DNA of 64,000 nt, from positions 2,232,001 through 2,296,000 of the forward strand of contig NZ_CP011273.1 in assembly GCF_001610895.1 (NCBI RefSeq), in the 5' to 3' direction. This DNA comes from Planctomyces sp. SH-PL62 (GTDB taxonomy: Bacteria; Planctomycetota; Planctomycetia; Isosphaerales; Isosphaeraceae). The translations under genes were made by a program, and so were the position numbers. This document shows, piece by piece, positions 17,132 through 25,619 of this stretch. The notes beneath the pieces were generated by a model. That model was not told where the DNA came from, did no database searches, and worked only from the letters and a program-made list of their open reading frames with translations. Position 1 is the stretch's first letter, and each line of letters begins with the position of its first letter.

Positions 17132-18478
17132 ATGAAGGAATCTCCGATCGATCTGTTCCGCGGGGCCTGCGGCATGGCGTCCCCCTGGGTCCTGCGATGC
17201 CAGGAGGCCGGGCGAGAGGAGGAGATGGAGGCGCGGTTGCGGCTCGCGTTGCCGTACGTCCTGATCGGCCGGGAGGTGAACACGGGCCTTCGGCTCACCG
17301 ACGACGCGGTCAGCCGCCGTCACGCCTTCCTTCAACTGGTCGACGGTCGGCCGCGGGTGTTCGACCTGGCGAGTCGGGCGGGCGTCGTCTGGGAAGGCGC
17401 CCGCGCGGCGGAGGCGGAGGGATTGGCGCCGGGGCTGGGGATCAAGATCGGTCCTTACCGCCTGAGTTGGGGCGTCGATGATCCGGGGTCCGCGACGCCT
17501 CCGGTGGTCTCGGGGCCGCCGCCGTCGGCGGCGCTCGTGCTTCCGATTCGGGTGAAGGGGAAGGAAGCGTTCTGGCGGATCGAGGAAGACCTCGTGATCG
17601 TCGGGCGTTCCGGCGACTGCGGGCTCGTGCTCACCGACGAGAGCGTCTCGCGGCACCACGCGGCCTTCATCCGGACGCGGCTGGGCGTCTGGGTCGTGGA
17701 TCTGGAGTCGAGGGAAGGGGTGATCGTCTCCGGCGCCCGGGTCCGATGGTCGTGGCTCGACGAGGGCGACACGATCCGGATCGGCCGCCTCACCTTCGGC
17801 TTTCGCTACCTGAAGCCCCCCTCGGAGATCGTGCGCAGCCAGGTCCCGCTCGAATCGGGCGCCTTCGACGCGGCCCTGGCGGGGCCCGCGCGGAGGTCGA
17901 TCTCGGCCTCGCGACGATCCCGCTCCGGGCGGGAGTTGAGGGTCCGCGAGAGCCACCTCCCCGCCGCGACGGGGGGGGAATCGGGTTCAATGGCGAACGT
18001 CCCGGAGGTTCTCCCGCCCCAGACCGGGGAGGAAGCCTCCCTGGACGTGTGGCGCCGGCAGATGGAGATGATGGAGTCGTTCCAGGACGACATGATGCTG
18101 ATGGCTCGCACCTTCTTCGCGATGCACCAGGAACAGGCCGCCTCGGTCCGGGACGAGCTGGCCAGGCTCGAAGCCCTCAGCGCCGAGCTGGAGACGCTGA
18201 AGACCCGGCTCGATCGGAAACGCGAGGAGCCGGACGAAACCCCGGCCCCGCGACGAGCCGCCAAGACCGTCGCGGCCGAATCGCCGCCGGTCGCGGCCAG
18301 GACCAAGGCCAGGCCCAGGACCGAGGTCGAAACCAAGTCGGACGACCGTCCCGGCGAGGAACGCCCGCAACACGGCGATCCGACGCAGCTGCACACCGCG
18401 CTCACCCACCGGATCTCTCGCCTCCAGCGCGAGCGCCAGGGCTGCTGGCGGCGCATCCTCGAGCGGATCCAATCCTAG
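17132..18478 (+). CDS. Double FHA-domain protein with coiled coil
   Basis: A 448-residue cytoplasmic protein. Two forkhead-associated domains bind phosphothreonine: the first at about 35-115 with GREVN and VSRRHAF, the second at about 135-228 with GRSGDC and SVSRHHAAF, so both keep the Gly-Arg, Ser and Arg-His residues of the binding loops. Residues about 305-385 form a heptad-like helix (MEMMESFQDDMMLMARTFFA and onward) and the tail is a charged, Pro/Ala-rich segment ending in a short basic helix. It could link Ser/Thr kinase signalling, such as the TPR kinase in this window, to an unknown partner. There is no enzymatic domain. Confidence 0.85.
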   Translation: MKESPIDLFRGACGMASPWVLRCQEAGREEEMEARLRLALPYVLIGREVNTGLRLTDDAVSRRHAFLQLVDGRPRVFDLASRAGVVWEGARAAEAEGLAPGLGIKIGPYRLSWGVDDPGSATPPVVSGPPPSAALVLPIRVKGKEAFWRIEEDLVIVGRSGDCGLVLTDESVSRHHAAFIRTRLGVWVVDLESREGVIVSGARVRWSWLDEGDTIRIGRLTFGFRYLKPPSEIVRSQVPLESGAFDAALAGPARRSISASRRSRSGRELRVRESHLPAATGGESGSMANVPEVLPPQTGEEASLDVWRRQMEMMESFQDDMMLMARTFFAMHQEQAASVRDELARLEALSAELETLKTRLDRKREEPDETPAPRRAAKTVAAESPPVAARTKARPRTEVETKSDDRPGEERPQHGDPTQLHTALTHRISRLQRERQGCWRRILERIQS

Positions 18479-18517
18479 TCGAAACCGGACGAGAGCCGGG
18501 CGGACGTGCGATCGGGG

Positions 18518-18982
18518 TCAGCGTCGACTGAAGGCGAGGGATCGCCAGCGGTCCAGCCATCGGGGGACGACGCCGAAATGCCCGCGCCGGGGGTTCTGGC
18601 CGTCAGGCTCGGCCGCGACCTCCTGCGCGTCCAGGAACCAGGCTTCCCGGACGTGCTCGGCGATGACCCCTCGCAGCGCGAGGCCCCACGCGGATTGCTC
18701 CGGCGAGCCCGGTTCGAATGTCAGCAGTCGCTGAAAATCCTCGGGGCTCAGCTCATAATTCGAGCCGAGCAGGAAGATCGCCATGGCCAGTTCGGCGAGG
18801 CGTCGGTCGAATTCCTCGTCGGCCTCGACGACCGCGCGGACCAACGATTGATACTCGGGCGAGTCCAGGCCCCAGGCTTGGCCGGCCGTGGGGAAGGCCC
18901 AGGTGCCCCCGTCGGCGAGCAGGACACGCCGCCCCTCTCGAAATTCCCCGGACCGACGTCGGCTGATTTCATCCATAATCAT
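18518..18982 (-). CDS. Conserved-looking hypothetical protein, 154 residues
   Basis: Not recognised. I start at the ATG at 18982 (MIMDEISRRRSGEFREGRRV); a second ATG two codons later is equally possible, and the longer upstream extension reads as noise. It is acidic and helical, with LADGGTWAFPTAGQAWG, EADEEFDRRLAELAMAIFLL and ELSPEDFQRLLTFEPG, and a basic Trp/Arg-rich C-terminus. No signal peptide or membrane segment is present. It runs convergently into the FHA gene (40-base gap). Coding bias is strong, so I consider it real. Confidence 0.65.
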   Translation of the reverse strand: MIMDEISRRRSGEFREGRRVLLADGGTWAFPTAGQAWGLDSPEYQSLVRAVVEADEEFDRRLAELAMAIFLLGSNYELSPEDFQRLLTFEPGSPEQSAWGLALRGVIAEHVREAWFLDAQEVAAEPDGQNPRRGHFGVVPRWLDRWRSLAFSRR

Positions 18983-19300
18983 CGTTTTCGCCACTGTAAT
19001 CCGTGTCAAGACGATGAGAAGACCGCGAGACGGGGAGTTCGCGCAGGGGCGACCCCGACCTCGCAGGCAACTGTAGAACATCGATGAAAATTGGGAAAGG
19101 GGGGCCGCTGGTCGGCGGCGGGCCCATCTCAGAATCCTCCCCGGCCGATCTGGACGAGGTTTTGGGCTTCTGACATAGTGCACCGCCTTTCGCGGGCATT
19201 CACGTCACGAATTTTTTCCTATTGCAAAAACGAGGCCAATCGGCGCACTGCCGAACACGGCCCTCGAAGCGTTCCAAGCCATTTTAAGGAGAGGGAGGCC
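18983..19300. other. Divergent intergenic region
   Basis: About 320 bases between the 154-residue protein and the lipoprotein gene. It contains a minus-strand TTGACA at 19004-19009 but no good -10 at 16-18 bases. Nothing else is supported. Confidence 0.4.
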
Positions 19301-19576
19301 ATGCGGCGACGCATCATCGGCCCGGTGTGCATCTTGACGGCCTGGGCGGCCTTGACCACGGGCTGCGACACCCTGCGACCCTCGGCCCGCAAGCACGCCG
19401 AGCCCGTGGAAGCTCTGTCGGTCGACGCGCCCGAGGCCGTCGATTATTCCGGGGCCAAGGTTCCGGCGATCGACTCCGACGCCAAGAATCCGACCCCCTT
19501 CTTCAAGAACAGCCGCAAAAGCGGCGCGCTCAGCTCCGAAGGACGTGATATCGAGCGCAGCCTGGGCGTAAAGTGA
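19301..19576 (+). CDS. Small lipoprotein, 91 residues
   Basis: The ATG at 19301 follows AAGGAGAGGGAGG. The N-terminus MRRRIIGPVCILTAWAALTT ends in GC, a lipoprotein signal with the acylated Cys at about residue 22. The mature part is short, polar and Pro/Asp-rich (VDYSGAKVPAIDSDAKNPTP, then FFKNSRKSGALSS) with no domain. It is probably an outer-membrane-anchored small protein and lies four bases before the YraN gene, likely co-transcribed. Confidence 0.72.
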   Translation: MRRRIIGPVCILTAWAALTTGCDTLRPSARKHAEPVEALSVDAPEAVDYSGAKVPAIDSDAKNPTPFFKNSRKSGALSSEGRDIERSLGVK

Positions 19577-19580
19577 TGGG

Positions 19581-19979
19581 ATGAACCCGATCCTGCGCGC
19601 CTTGCTGAGCCGGGTCCTCGGCGATCGCGGCGAGCGCGCGGCGGCCCGTCGCCTGAAGCGCGAGGGCCTCCGCGTACTCCGTCGAGGTTATCGCACCGCG
19701 CACGGCGAGATCGACCTCGTCGCGCGCGAGGGGGACGTGCTCGTCTTCGTCGAGGTCAAGGCTCGACGCCGCGGCGTCCCCGCCGAGGCCGTGACGCTGG
19801 AGAAGCAACGTCGGCTGACCCTGGCCGCGCTCCATTTCCTCAAGCGTTACAAGCTCCTCGAACATCGCTGCCGGTTCGACGTCGTCTCCGTCCTCTGGCC
19901 CGACGACGACGGCGAGCCGATCATCGAGCATTATCGCAACGCCTTCGAGGCCGTCGGCCGCGGCCAGATGTTCCGCTGA
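19581..19979 (+). CDS. YraN family protein (UPF0102)
   Basis: A 132-residue endonuclease-fold protein of unknown physiological role. The family signature is intact: GERAAARRLKREGLRVLRRG, then YRTAHGEIDLVAREGDVLVF with VEVKARR, giving the GEIDLI...D...FVEVK pattern (Glu, Asp and ExK of a Holliday-resolvase-like core). A QRRLTLAALHFLK helix and the FDVVSV strand complete the fold. The length matches the family. It is coupled to the upstream lipoprotein gene by a four-base gap. Confidence 0.92.
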   Translation: MNPILRALLSRVLGDRGERAAARRLKREGLRVLRRGYRTAHGEIDLVAREGDVLVFVEVKARRRGVPAEAVTLEKQRRLTLAALHFLKRYKLLEHRCRFDVVSVLWPDDDGEPIIEHYRNAFEAVGRGQMFR

Positions 19980-19991
19980 GGCGATCCTACC

Positions 19992-20981
19992 TCAGCCCGT
20001 CTGCACGGCGCGGCAGATCTCGTCGAGCACCCGCATCTGGGCCTGGCCGTCCTGCGCCGGGTCTTCGAGCGTTCCGGCGGCGACCGAGCGGTCGAACGAG
20101 TCGACCATCGCCGCGTACTGGTCGACGGCCGGGAACGTGAGCGTCTCGATGCGGTCGCCCGCCGCGCCGACGTCGGAGGGGGCGGCGGTCTTCCGCAGGA
20201 TGGCCGTCGGGCCGGAGGCGGGGGGGAGGAAGGCGTCGGGGACCTCGATGACGCCCCGCGTCCCCACCAGCTCGTACACGCAGCGGAACGGCTGTTCGAA
20301 GCTGCAATCGACGGCCGCCAGCACGTCGTTCGGGAATTGCAACACGGCCGCGACGCTCATTTCCACCCCGCTCGCGGCCAGTCGGCCGACCGCCTGGATC
20401 CGCGTCGGCTCCTCCTTCGCGAACAGCCGCGCCATGTTCACGCCGTAGGTGCCGATGTCCCAGATCGGCCCGCCGCCACGTTCGGGGTCGAGCCGCCAAT
20501 CGTTCGGGTCGATCGGGAACGAGAACGAGCAGCGGACCAGCCGCAGGTCGCCGATCGTCCCGTCGTCCACGAGCTTGCGGATCGCGTGAGTCCGGGGCTG
20601 ATGCCGCCACATGAAGGCTTCCATCAGCAGGACGCCGCGAGCCCGGCAGTGCTCGGCCATCTCCCGCGCTTCGCCCGCGTCGAGCGCCAGGGGCTTCTCG
20701 CAGAGGACGTGCTTGCCGGCGTCGGCCGCCTTGAGCGTCCAGGGCTTGTGCAGCTCGTTGGGCAGGGGGATGTAGACCGCGTCGATCTCGGGATCGGCGA
20801 TCAGCTCCTCATACGACCCGTACGCCCTGGGGATGGCGAACTCGGCCGCCCAGGCTTTCGCCTGATCTCCGTCCCGACTCGCCAGCGCGGCCAGCGTCCC
20901 CAGCTCCGACGCCCGGATTCCCGGGATCAGCCCCCGCCGGCAGATCCGCGCACAGCCCAGCAAACCCCATCGCAGACCCAT
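19992..20981 (-). CDS. Gfo/Idh/MocA family NAD(P)-dependent oxidoreductase
   Basis: A 329-residue sugar or polyol oxidoreductase. The N-terminal Rossmann domain begins WGLLGCARICRRGLIPGIRA, with the hallmark CEKPLALDAGEAREM (EKP motif). The C-terminal alpha/beta domain includes LLMEAFMWRHQPRTHAIRKL, GGGPIWDIGTYGVNMARLFA and a QYAAMVDSFDRSV helix. WDIGTYGVN and FMWRHQPR point to the branch with D-xylose dehydrogenase and glucose-fructose oxidoreductase-like enzymes. The substrate is unknown. It is convergent with YraN and not clearly in an operon. Confidence 0.88.
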   Translation of the reverse strand: MGLRWGLLGCARICRRGLIPGIRASELGTLAALASRDGDQAKAWAAEFAIPRAYGSYEELIADPEIDAVYIPLPNELHKPWTLKAADAGKHVLCEKPLALDAGEAREMAEHCRARGVLLMEAFMWRHQPRTHAIRKLVDDGTIGDLRLVRCSFSFPIDPNDWRLDPERGGGPIWDIGTYGVNMARLFAKEEPTRIQAVGRLAASGVEMSVAAVLQFPNDVLAAVDCSFEQPFRCVYELVGTRGVIEVPDAFLPPASGPTAILRKTAAPSDVGAAGDRIETLTFPAVDQYAAMVDSFDRSVAAGTLEDPAQDGQAQMRVLDEICRAVQTG

Positions 20982-21093
20982 GCCGACACCTCGCGACGAC
21001 GACCCCTCAGCGTGACCGACCGACCCGTCCCCCTCGAAGATACCCCGAAGGAGCCTCGATGGCGACGGGTCGGCTTCCTCGCGCCGGTCCGCG

Positions 21094-23826
21094 TCACTTC
21101 GGCTCCAGGACGAGCGTCACCTCCTCGATCCGCCCTTCGGGGAGCTTGAGCGTCCGGGTAGCCGGCGCGAAGCCCTCGGCCTTCGCGGTGACGACGACCT
21201 CGCGATCGGGCAGCATCTGCGACGTGCGATAGCGGCCGTCGTTCTGCTCGTCCTGGATCGCTTCCGTCTTGCGCCGGCCCCCCGACAGGCCCACCTTCCG
21301 CTCACCCTGCGGCCCGTCGCCGGTGTACTCCACCTCGGCCTGGAAACCCTCGACCTGCCGGCCGTCCTTCGTCGTGGCGTTGATCACGATGACCGGCGCG
21401 ACGTAGCGGACGATCTCCACGTCCTTGACGTCGTGGTCGAGCGTGCCGAGCTGCAGGGATCGGCCCTCGGCCAGCGGCGCGTCCTTCCCCACCCGATGTC
21501 GCACCGAGGCGTGCTCGTTCGTGGAGATATCGAGCTGCGCCTCTTTCAAGCCCCGGGGGGCCTTGACGGCGAAGCGGCCCTCGGCGTCCGGGTTGGTCTG
21601 GACGTGCCACGACCCGTCGCCGTGACGCCCGAAGAGGAAGCTCCCCCAGCCCGACTTGGGCCGCCCCTCGGAGTCGATCCAACGGCCCTCGACCGTGACG
21701 TGGGGCACCGCTCGCAGTTCCAGCGGGGCCGGGGCCTTCCCGTCCTCGATCGTGACCTTCTTCCGGTCGAAGACCCCGGGGGGCTCGCGTCGGACCCAGC
21801 TTTCCGAACGGCCTCCCCGCGTGTCGACGTCCGTGGTCGCGAGGGTGTACGAGCCCGGGGGGAGGGGGTCGAACGCGAACCGCCCCTCGGCGTCGGTCTC
21901 GGTCGTCCTCTGGATCGCATCGGAGACCATCAATCGGTTCAGGAGGTCCGAATCCGCCACGCTTCCTCGCTCTCTCCGAGCCTCGAGGAGAAGTCCCGGC
22001 AGCGGCTTGCCCTGCTCGTCGAGGGCCTGGCCGGATAGCGTGGCGCCCGCCTTCAGACGAAAGGCCCCGAGGTCCCCGCGCTTTCCCTCGGCGAGCACGT
22101 GCATCTCCGGGGCGAAGGCTTTCGGCAGAATCCAGAAGACGCCGTCGCCGGGGGTGGTGATCGGCAGGTGGAACGTCCCGTCGGCGGCCGTCTTCGTCCG
22201 GGCGAACGAGCCGTACTCGAACTGATCGCGGCCGACCTTGTCGGTTCGCGAGTAGGCCAGCACCTCGACCCCCTCCGCGGGCGCCCCCTCGGGCGTCTCG
22301 ACCTTCCCGGTGATCGGCTTCGCCGGGCGAAGCTCGACGGACTCGAAGAAGGGGCGTTCGCCGAGCCTCTCGTTCTTCCGGATCATGGACAGGGAGTAGC
22401 CGAACCCGGCCCTGGTGGCGTAGTCGGGATGTTCGACGTCCAGTTCGATGTAGAGCAGGCGCTCGGCCGACTGCTCCGGGGGGATCGTGAAGGCGTACGT
22501 CCCGTCGGCGGCGGTGGTGTGGCGGGTCTCCTGCACGACCCGGTTCTCGCCGTCCCGATAGATCGAGCGCCGGACGACGACCGTGGCGCCGGCGATCGGC
22601 TTGCCGTCGTCCTTGTCCTTGACGATCCCCTTGTAGCTCAGCGTCTCGCCGGCCGGTTTGGGAGCTTCGGGCGGCTTCGCGGCGTCCTGCGCGGCCTTCG
22701 GCTCCTCGGGGGCGGGGGCGGCGGCGTCGAGGCGGAAGCCCGACGCGGCGAGGACGACGGCGGCGGCGACGGCGGCGGCGGCCAGGCTCCAGCCCGCCCG
22801 ACAGCGCGGCTCCAGCGGTTCGCGGTCTTGCACGAGCATGACGACTCTCCGATACAGGTTCGATCGACGGTCGCCGATCCCCTGGGCGGGCCGCGAGGGC
22901 TCGGCCCCGTGGGTCCGCGCGAGATGGACGAGGAACGCGGCGTAGTCTTCGGCCGTCCCCGCCGACGCGGCGCGGGCGTCGGCGAGGTAGTCCTGGCAGA
23001 GCCGAAGCTGGCGCCTCAGCCACCAGAACAGGGGTTGATAGAACAGGACCAGGCCCGCCAGGCAGGCGAGGTTCCAGCTCCAGGCGTCGCGCCTCGCGAC
23101 GTGGGACCACTCGTGCGCGAGGGCGTACCGCAAGGCCCGGCCCTCCGCGTCGTCGCACAGCGAGTCGGGGAGCAGGATCACCGGCCGGAGCCAGGTGTAG
23201 GTGAAGGGGAGGGCGATGCGATCGCTCATCAGGAGCCGGACCCGATCCCCTTCCGGCCCCGCGCATTCGAGGAACGCCTTGCGAACCGCGAGCGACGCCG
23301 GACGCGCTCGCCGCGCGATCCGCCAGAGAGCGACCTGACCGACCAACCACCAGGCCCCCAGCCCGAACGCCACGGCGCCGTAAACCCCCGCCGCGATCGT
23401 CGCGAACGGGGGGACGAAGCCCCGGCGCGCAACCGACGGACCCGCCGAAGCCGACCCTGGAGCGACATGGGGCGCCGCGAACGTCGCCGTCGCGGGCTTC
23501 GCGCGCCCGAAGTCGCCCAGGGCTGGCTCCGGCGCCCCCGCGACCGTCGCGCCGAATCGGTTCGCCACGGCCGGGGCGTCGTCCTCGCGCCCGCCCGGCT
23601 CGGAAGCGGCCCGCGACGGCAGGAGCCCGATGGACCATCGGGGGACGATCGGCAGGGCGGCCAGGAGGGGGAGGAACGCCGCGCCGAGAATCGTCAGGAC
23701 CACGAGCCGGGCGCGACGCACCGGCTGGGCGCAGAGCCGGGCCGCCAGGCTCCCCAGGGCCAGGACGACCAGCCCGCCGGCCGCCGCGTTCGCCAACCGG
23801 CTCAGGTCGAGGATCTCTCCATCCAT
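21094..23826 (-). CDS. M56 (BlaR1-like) membrane metallopeptidase fused to carboxypeptidase-regulatory-like repeats
   Basis: A 910-residue membrane protein. Transmembrane segments lie at about 13-30, 40-60, 140-168 and 248-262. The zinc site HEWSH is at residues 238-242 in RYALAHEWSHVARRDAW, facing the cytoplasm as in BlaR1/MecR1. After a further membrane segment (about 345-365) the sensor end is not a penicillin-binding domain. Instead there are four or five carboxypeptidase-regulatory-like/Ig-like repeats, for example GKPIAGATVVVRR with AADGTYAFTIPPE, and DEQGKPLPGLLLEARR with DAEGRFAFDPLPPGSY. The gene starts two bases after the BlaI-type repressor gene, so it very likely cleaves that repressor in response to an extracellular ligand of unknown nature. 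Confidence 0.88.
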   Translation of the reverse strand: MDGEILDLSRLANAAAGGLVVLALGSLAARLCAQPVRRARLVVLTILGAAFLPLLAALPIVPRWSIGLLPSRAASEPGGREDDAPAVANRFGATVAGAPEPALGDFGRAKPATATFAAPHVAPGSASAGPSVARRGFVPPFATIAAGVYGAVAFGLGAWWLVGQVALWRIARRARPASLAVRKAFLECAGPEGDRVRLLMSDRIALPFTYTWLRPVILLPDSLCDDAEGRALRYALAHEWSHVARRDAWSWNLACLAGLVLFYQPLFWWLRRQLRLCQDYLADARAASAGTAEDYAAFLVHLARTHGAEPSRPAQGIGDRRSNLYRRVVMLVQDREPLEPRCRAGWSLAAAAVAAAVVLAASGFRLDAAAPAPEEPKAAQDAAKPPEAPKPAGETLSYKGIVKDKDDGKPIAGATVVVRRSIYRDGENRVVQETRHTTAADGTYAFTIPPEQSAERLLYIELDVEHPDYATRAGFGYSLSMIRKNERLGERPFFESVELRPAKPITGKVETPEGAPAEGVEVLAYSRTDKVGRDQFEYGSFARTKTAADGTFHLPITTPGDGVFWILPKAFAPEMHVLAEGKRGDLGAFRLKAGATLSGQALDEQGKPLPGLLLEARRERGSVADSDLLNRLMVSDAIQRTTETDAEGRFAFDPLPPGSYTLATTDVDTRGGRSESWVRREPPGVFDRKKVTIEDGKAPAPLELRAVPHVTVEGRWIDSEGRPKSGWGSFLFGRHGDGSWHVQTNPDAEGRFAVKAPRGLKEAQLDISTNEHASVRHRVGKDAPLAEGRSLQLGTLDHDVKDVEIVRYVAPVIVINATTKDGRQVEGFQAEVEYTGDGPQGERKVGLSGGRRKTEAIQDEQNDGRYRTSQMLPDREVVVTAKAEGFAPATRTLKLPEGRIEEVTLVLEPK

Positions 23827-23827
23827 C

Positions 23828-24226
23828 TCAACCCCCCTTCGATCCGGGTTCCCCTTCCGCCGCCTTGCGCTTCCTCGCCGCCGCGATCAGCCGCTCCAAC
23901 TCGCGAAGCTCCGACTCGCTCGCATCCTTCACCTGCAACAGGCTGAGGACGACCTGATCCAGCGCCCCGTCGAACGTCCGGTGCAGCAACCGCGAGGTCA
24001 CCCGATCGCGCGAGTACGTCGGCTCATAGACGAACGTCCGCCCGTCGGCCCGATGCCGCACCAGCCCCTTCGTCTCCATGATCCGCAAGAGCGTCTGGAT
24101 CGTGTTGAACGCCAGCTCGCCGTCGGGACACATCCTCTGATGCACCTCCCGAACGCTCCCGGAGCCCAGCTCCCAGAGCGCCTTCAGCACATCCAACTCC
24201 CTCGGACTCGGGTCCGTCTCCGACAT
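23828..24226 (-). CDS. BlaI/MecI/CopY family transcriptional repressor
   Basis: A 132-residue winged-helix repressor, MSETDPSPRELDVLKALWEL. The helix-turn-helix is around residues 24-62 (SVREVHQRM to NTIQTLLRIMETKGLVRH), followed by the wing (DGRTFVYEPTYSRD) and a C-terminal dimerisation region with LLHRTFDGALDQVVLSLL, where family members are cut by their M56 partner. It is the first gene of a two-gene operon with the M56 protein. Palindromes around its promoter (described separately) indicate autoregulation. Confidence 0.92.
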   Translation of the reverse strand: MSETDPSPRELDVLKALWELGSGSVREVHQRMCPDGELAFNTIQTLLRIMETKGLVRHRADGRTFVYEPTYSRDRVTSRLLHRTFDGALDQVVLSLLQVKDASESELRELERLIAAARKRKAAEGEPGSKGG

Positions 24227-24240
24227 CGAACACCTCCCGG

Positions 24241-24317
24241 CACCTGACTTATTAAGTTAGGTGAACGATACGTGCCGACGACGGGTCGGTCAAGAGCTTC
24301 ACCTAAGAATCCAGGTG
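24241..24317 (-). promoter_or_regulatory. blaI-type promoter with two flanking operators
   Basis: On the minus strand TTGACC (24288-24293) and TATCGT (24265-24270) are exactly 17 bases apart, a good sigma-70 promoter. Directly downstream of the -10, at 24241-24263, is the palindrome CACCTGACTTATTAAGTTAG followed by GTG, whose ten-base arms differ at one position. Directly upstream of the -35, at 24300-24317, is CACCT-N8-AGGTG with the same half-site. This is the arrangement expected for a BlaI-family dimer repressing its own operon. Confidence 0.75.
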
Positions 24318-24637
24318 ACTTTTGGAAGGGTGCCGACGCCAGGCCTTGTCCCCGCGAGGGGGGAAAGGCAGGCTCGCGGAGGCGGATCAGGGGACGCGAA
24401 CGGGGTCGGGGACGTTGCAGATCCCGGACGCCGCTTCACGATTCGCGTCTGTGCGCCACCGTCCTGGTAGGGGCCAGCGGTTAGGCGGAAGGGCTCGGGA
24501 GGGGAAAGGAAGATATGAAAAACGGCCGAACGAACCCAATCCGCGGCTCCGAATTTGAGCTGTAAAGCTCGATCGAAAAGCCACTTGCGGCCGATGGGTT
24601 CGTTCGCGAGGGGGGCCGAGCGATGCCAATTCGGGGG
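24318..24637. other. Intergenic region
   Basis: About 320 bases upstream of the blaI promoter and after the end of lpxI. I see no gene, strong hairpin or repeat. Confidence 0.4.
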
Positions 24638-25567
24638 TCAGGCGGTGAAGCCGTCGCGGACGGCGATGATGGCGATGCCGTAGCGATCGGCGAGGGCCAC
24701 GACGTCGGGCTGGTCGACGACGATGGTGCGATCGGCCTCGATCGCCAGGACGCGGGCACCGGCCTTGCGGAGGTTCTCAATGGTGACTAGGCCGACGGTG
24801 GGGACGTCGAACCGCATGTCCTGCTGGGGCTTGGCGACCTTCACCAGGGTCCAGCCGCCGGCCCGGCAGAGCTGTCCGGCGCGCTCGATGCAGCGGTCGG
24901 TCCCCTCGATGGCCTCGATGGCCAGGGTCGCCTTCTCCTTGACCGCGACCGACTGGCCGACGTCCAGGCGGCCCATCTCCTTGGCCATCACCCAGCCGAA
25001 CTGGATGTCCTCGCGTTCGGCGGGGGAGGGGACGCGGCGGGTCAGCAGCCCTTCCTTGACGAGCAGTTCGGGGGCGTAGTCGAGGGCCGAGGCGAAGGTC
25101 ATATCATCCCTTTCGAATTCGGCGATGACGGAGAGGAGCAGGGAGTCGTCGCGGTTGTCGGCCCGGTTGCGGCGGTGCCACCACTGGACGGTCCGCAGGT
25201 CCGGGCAGAGGTGGAGCCAGCGCATGGGGGTGTAGATCACGTTCTTGGTGACCTTGCCCGCCATGACGATCTCGCGGGCTCCGCGGCGGCGGAAGGTGCG
25301 GATCATCCGGCCCATCTTGGCGACGCCGACGACGTCGAAGGTGTCGCAGAGGTCGCGCAGCTCGTCGGAGGCCTCGTACTGGATGCCCACGCAGGCGACG
25401 GCGAAGCCCTGGCGGCGGGCGGCCTCGGCGAAGAGGATCGGGAACCGGCCGCTGCCGGCCAGGAGCCCGATCACCGGGGCCTCGGTGGGCTTGCGGCTCG
25501 GGGTCCGGCGGATGCGGCCGAGGCCCAATCCCAGGCCGCGACGGGTCGTTTCCTGGAGCAACGGCAC
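24638..25567 (-). CDS. lpxI: UDP-2,3-diacylglucosamine pyrophosphatase LpxI
   Basis: Hydrolyses UDP-2,3-diacylglucosamine to lipid X and UMP in lipid A synthesis. The N-terminal domain begins IGLLAGSGRFPILFAEAARR and includes GVAKMGRMIRTFRRRGAREI with VMAGKVTK. The C-terminal catalytic domain has SVIAEFERDD, EGTDRCIERAGQLC and PTVGLVTIENLRKAGARVLA with IEADRTIVVD, all characteristic of LpxI and not of LpxH. About 30 extra N-terminal residues before APVIGLLAGSG may mean a later start. It follows lpxD by 52 bases on the same strand. Confidence 0.9.
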   Translation of the reverse strand: MPLLQETTRRGLGLGLGRIRRTPSRKPTEAPVIGLLAGSGRFPILFAEAARRQGFAVACVGIQYEASDELRDLCDTFDVVGVAKMGRMIRTFRRRGAREIVMAGKVTKNVIYTPMRWLHLCPDLRTVQWWHRRNRADNRDDSLLLSVIAEFERDDMTFASALDYAPELLVKEGLLTRRVPSPAEREDIQFGWVMAKEMGRLDVGQSVAVKEKATLAIEAIEGTDRCIERAGQLCRAGGWTLVKVAKPQQDMRFDVPTVGLVTIENLRKAGARVLAIEADRTIVVDQPDVVALADRYGIAIIAVRDGFTA

Positions 25568-25619
25568 GTCCTGTCTCCCTGATTCGGATTCGTCCGGGGT
25601 CCCCGGGGAGGAAGCGGCG

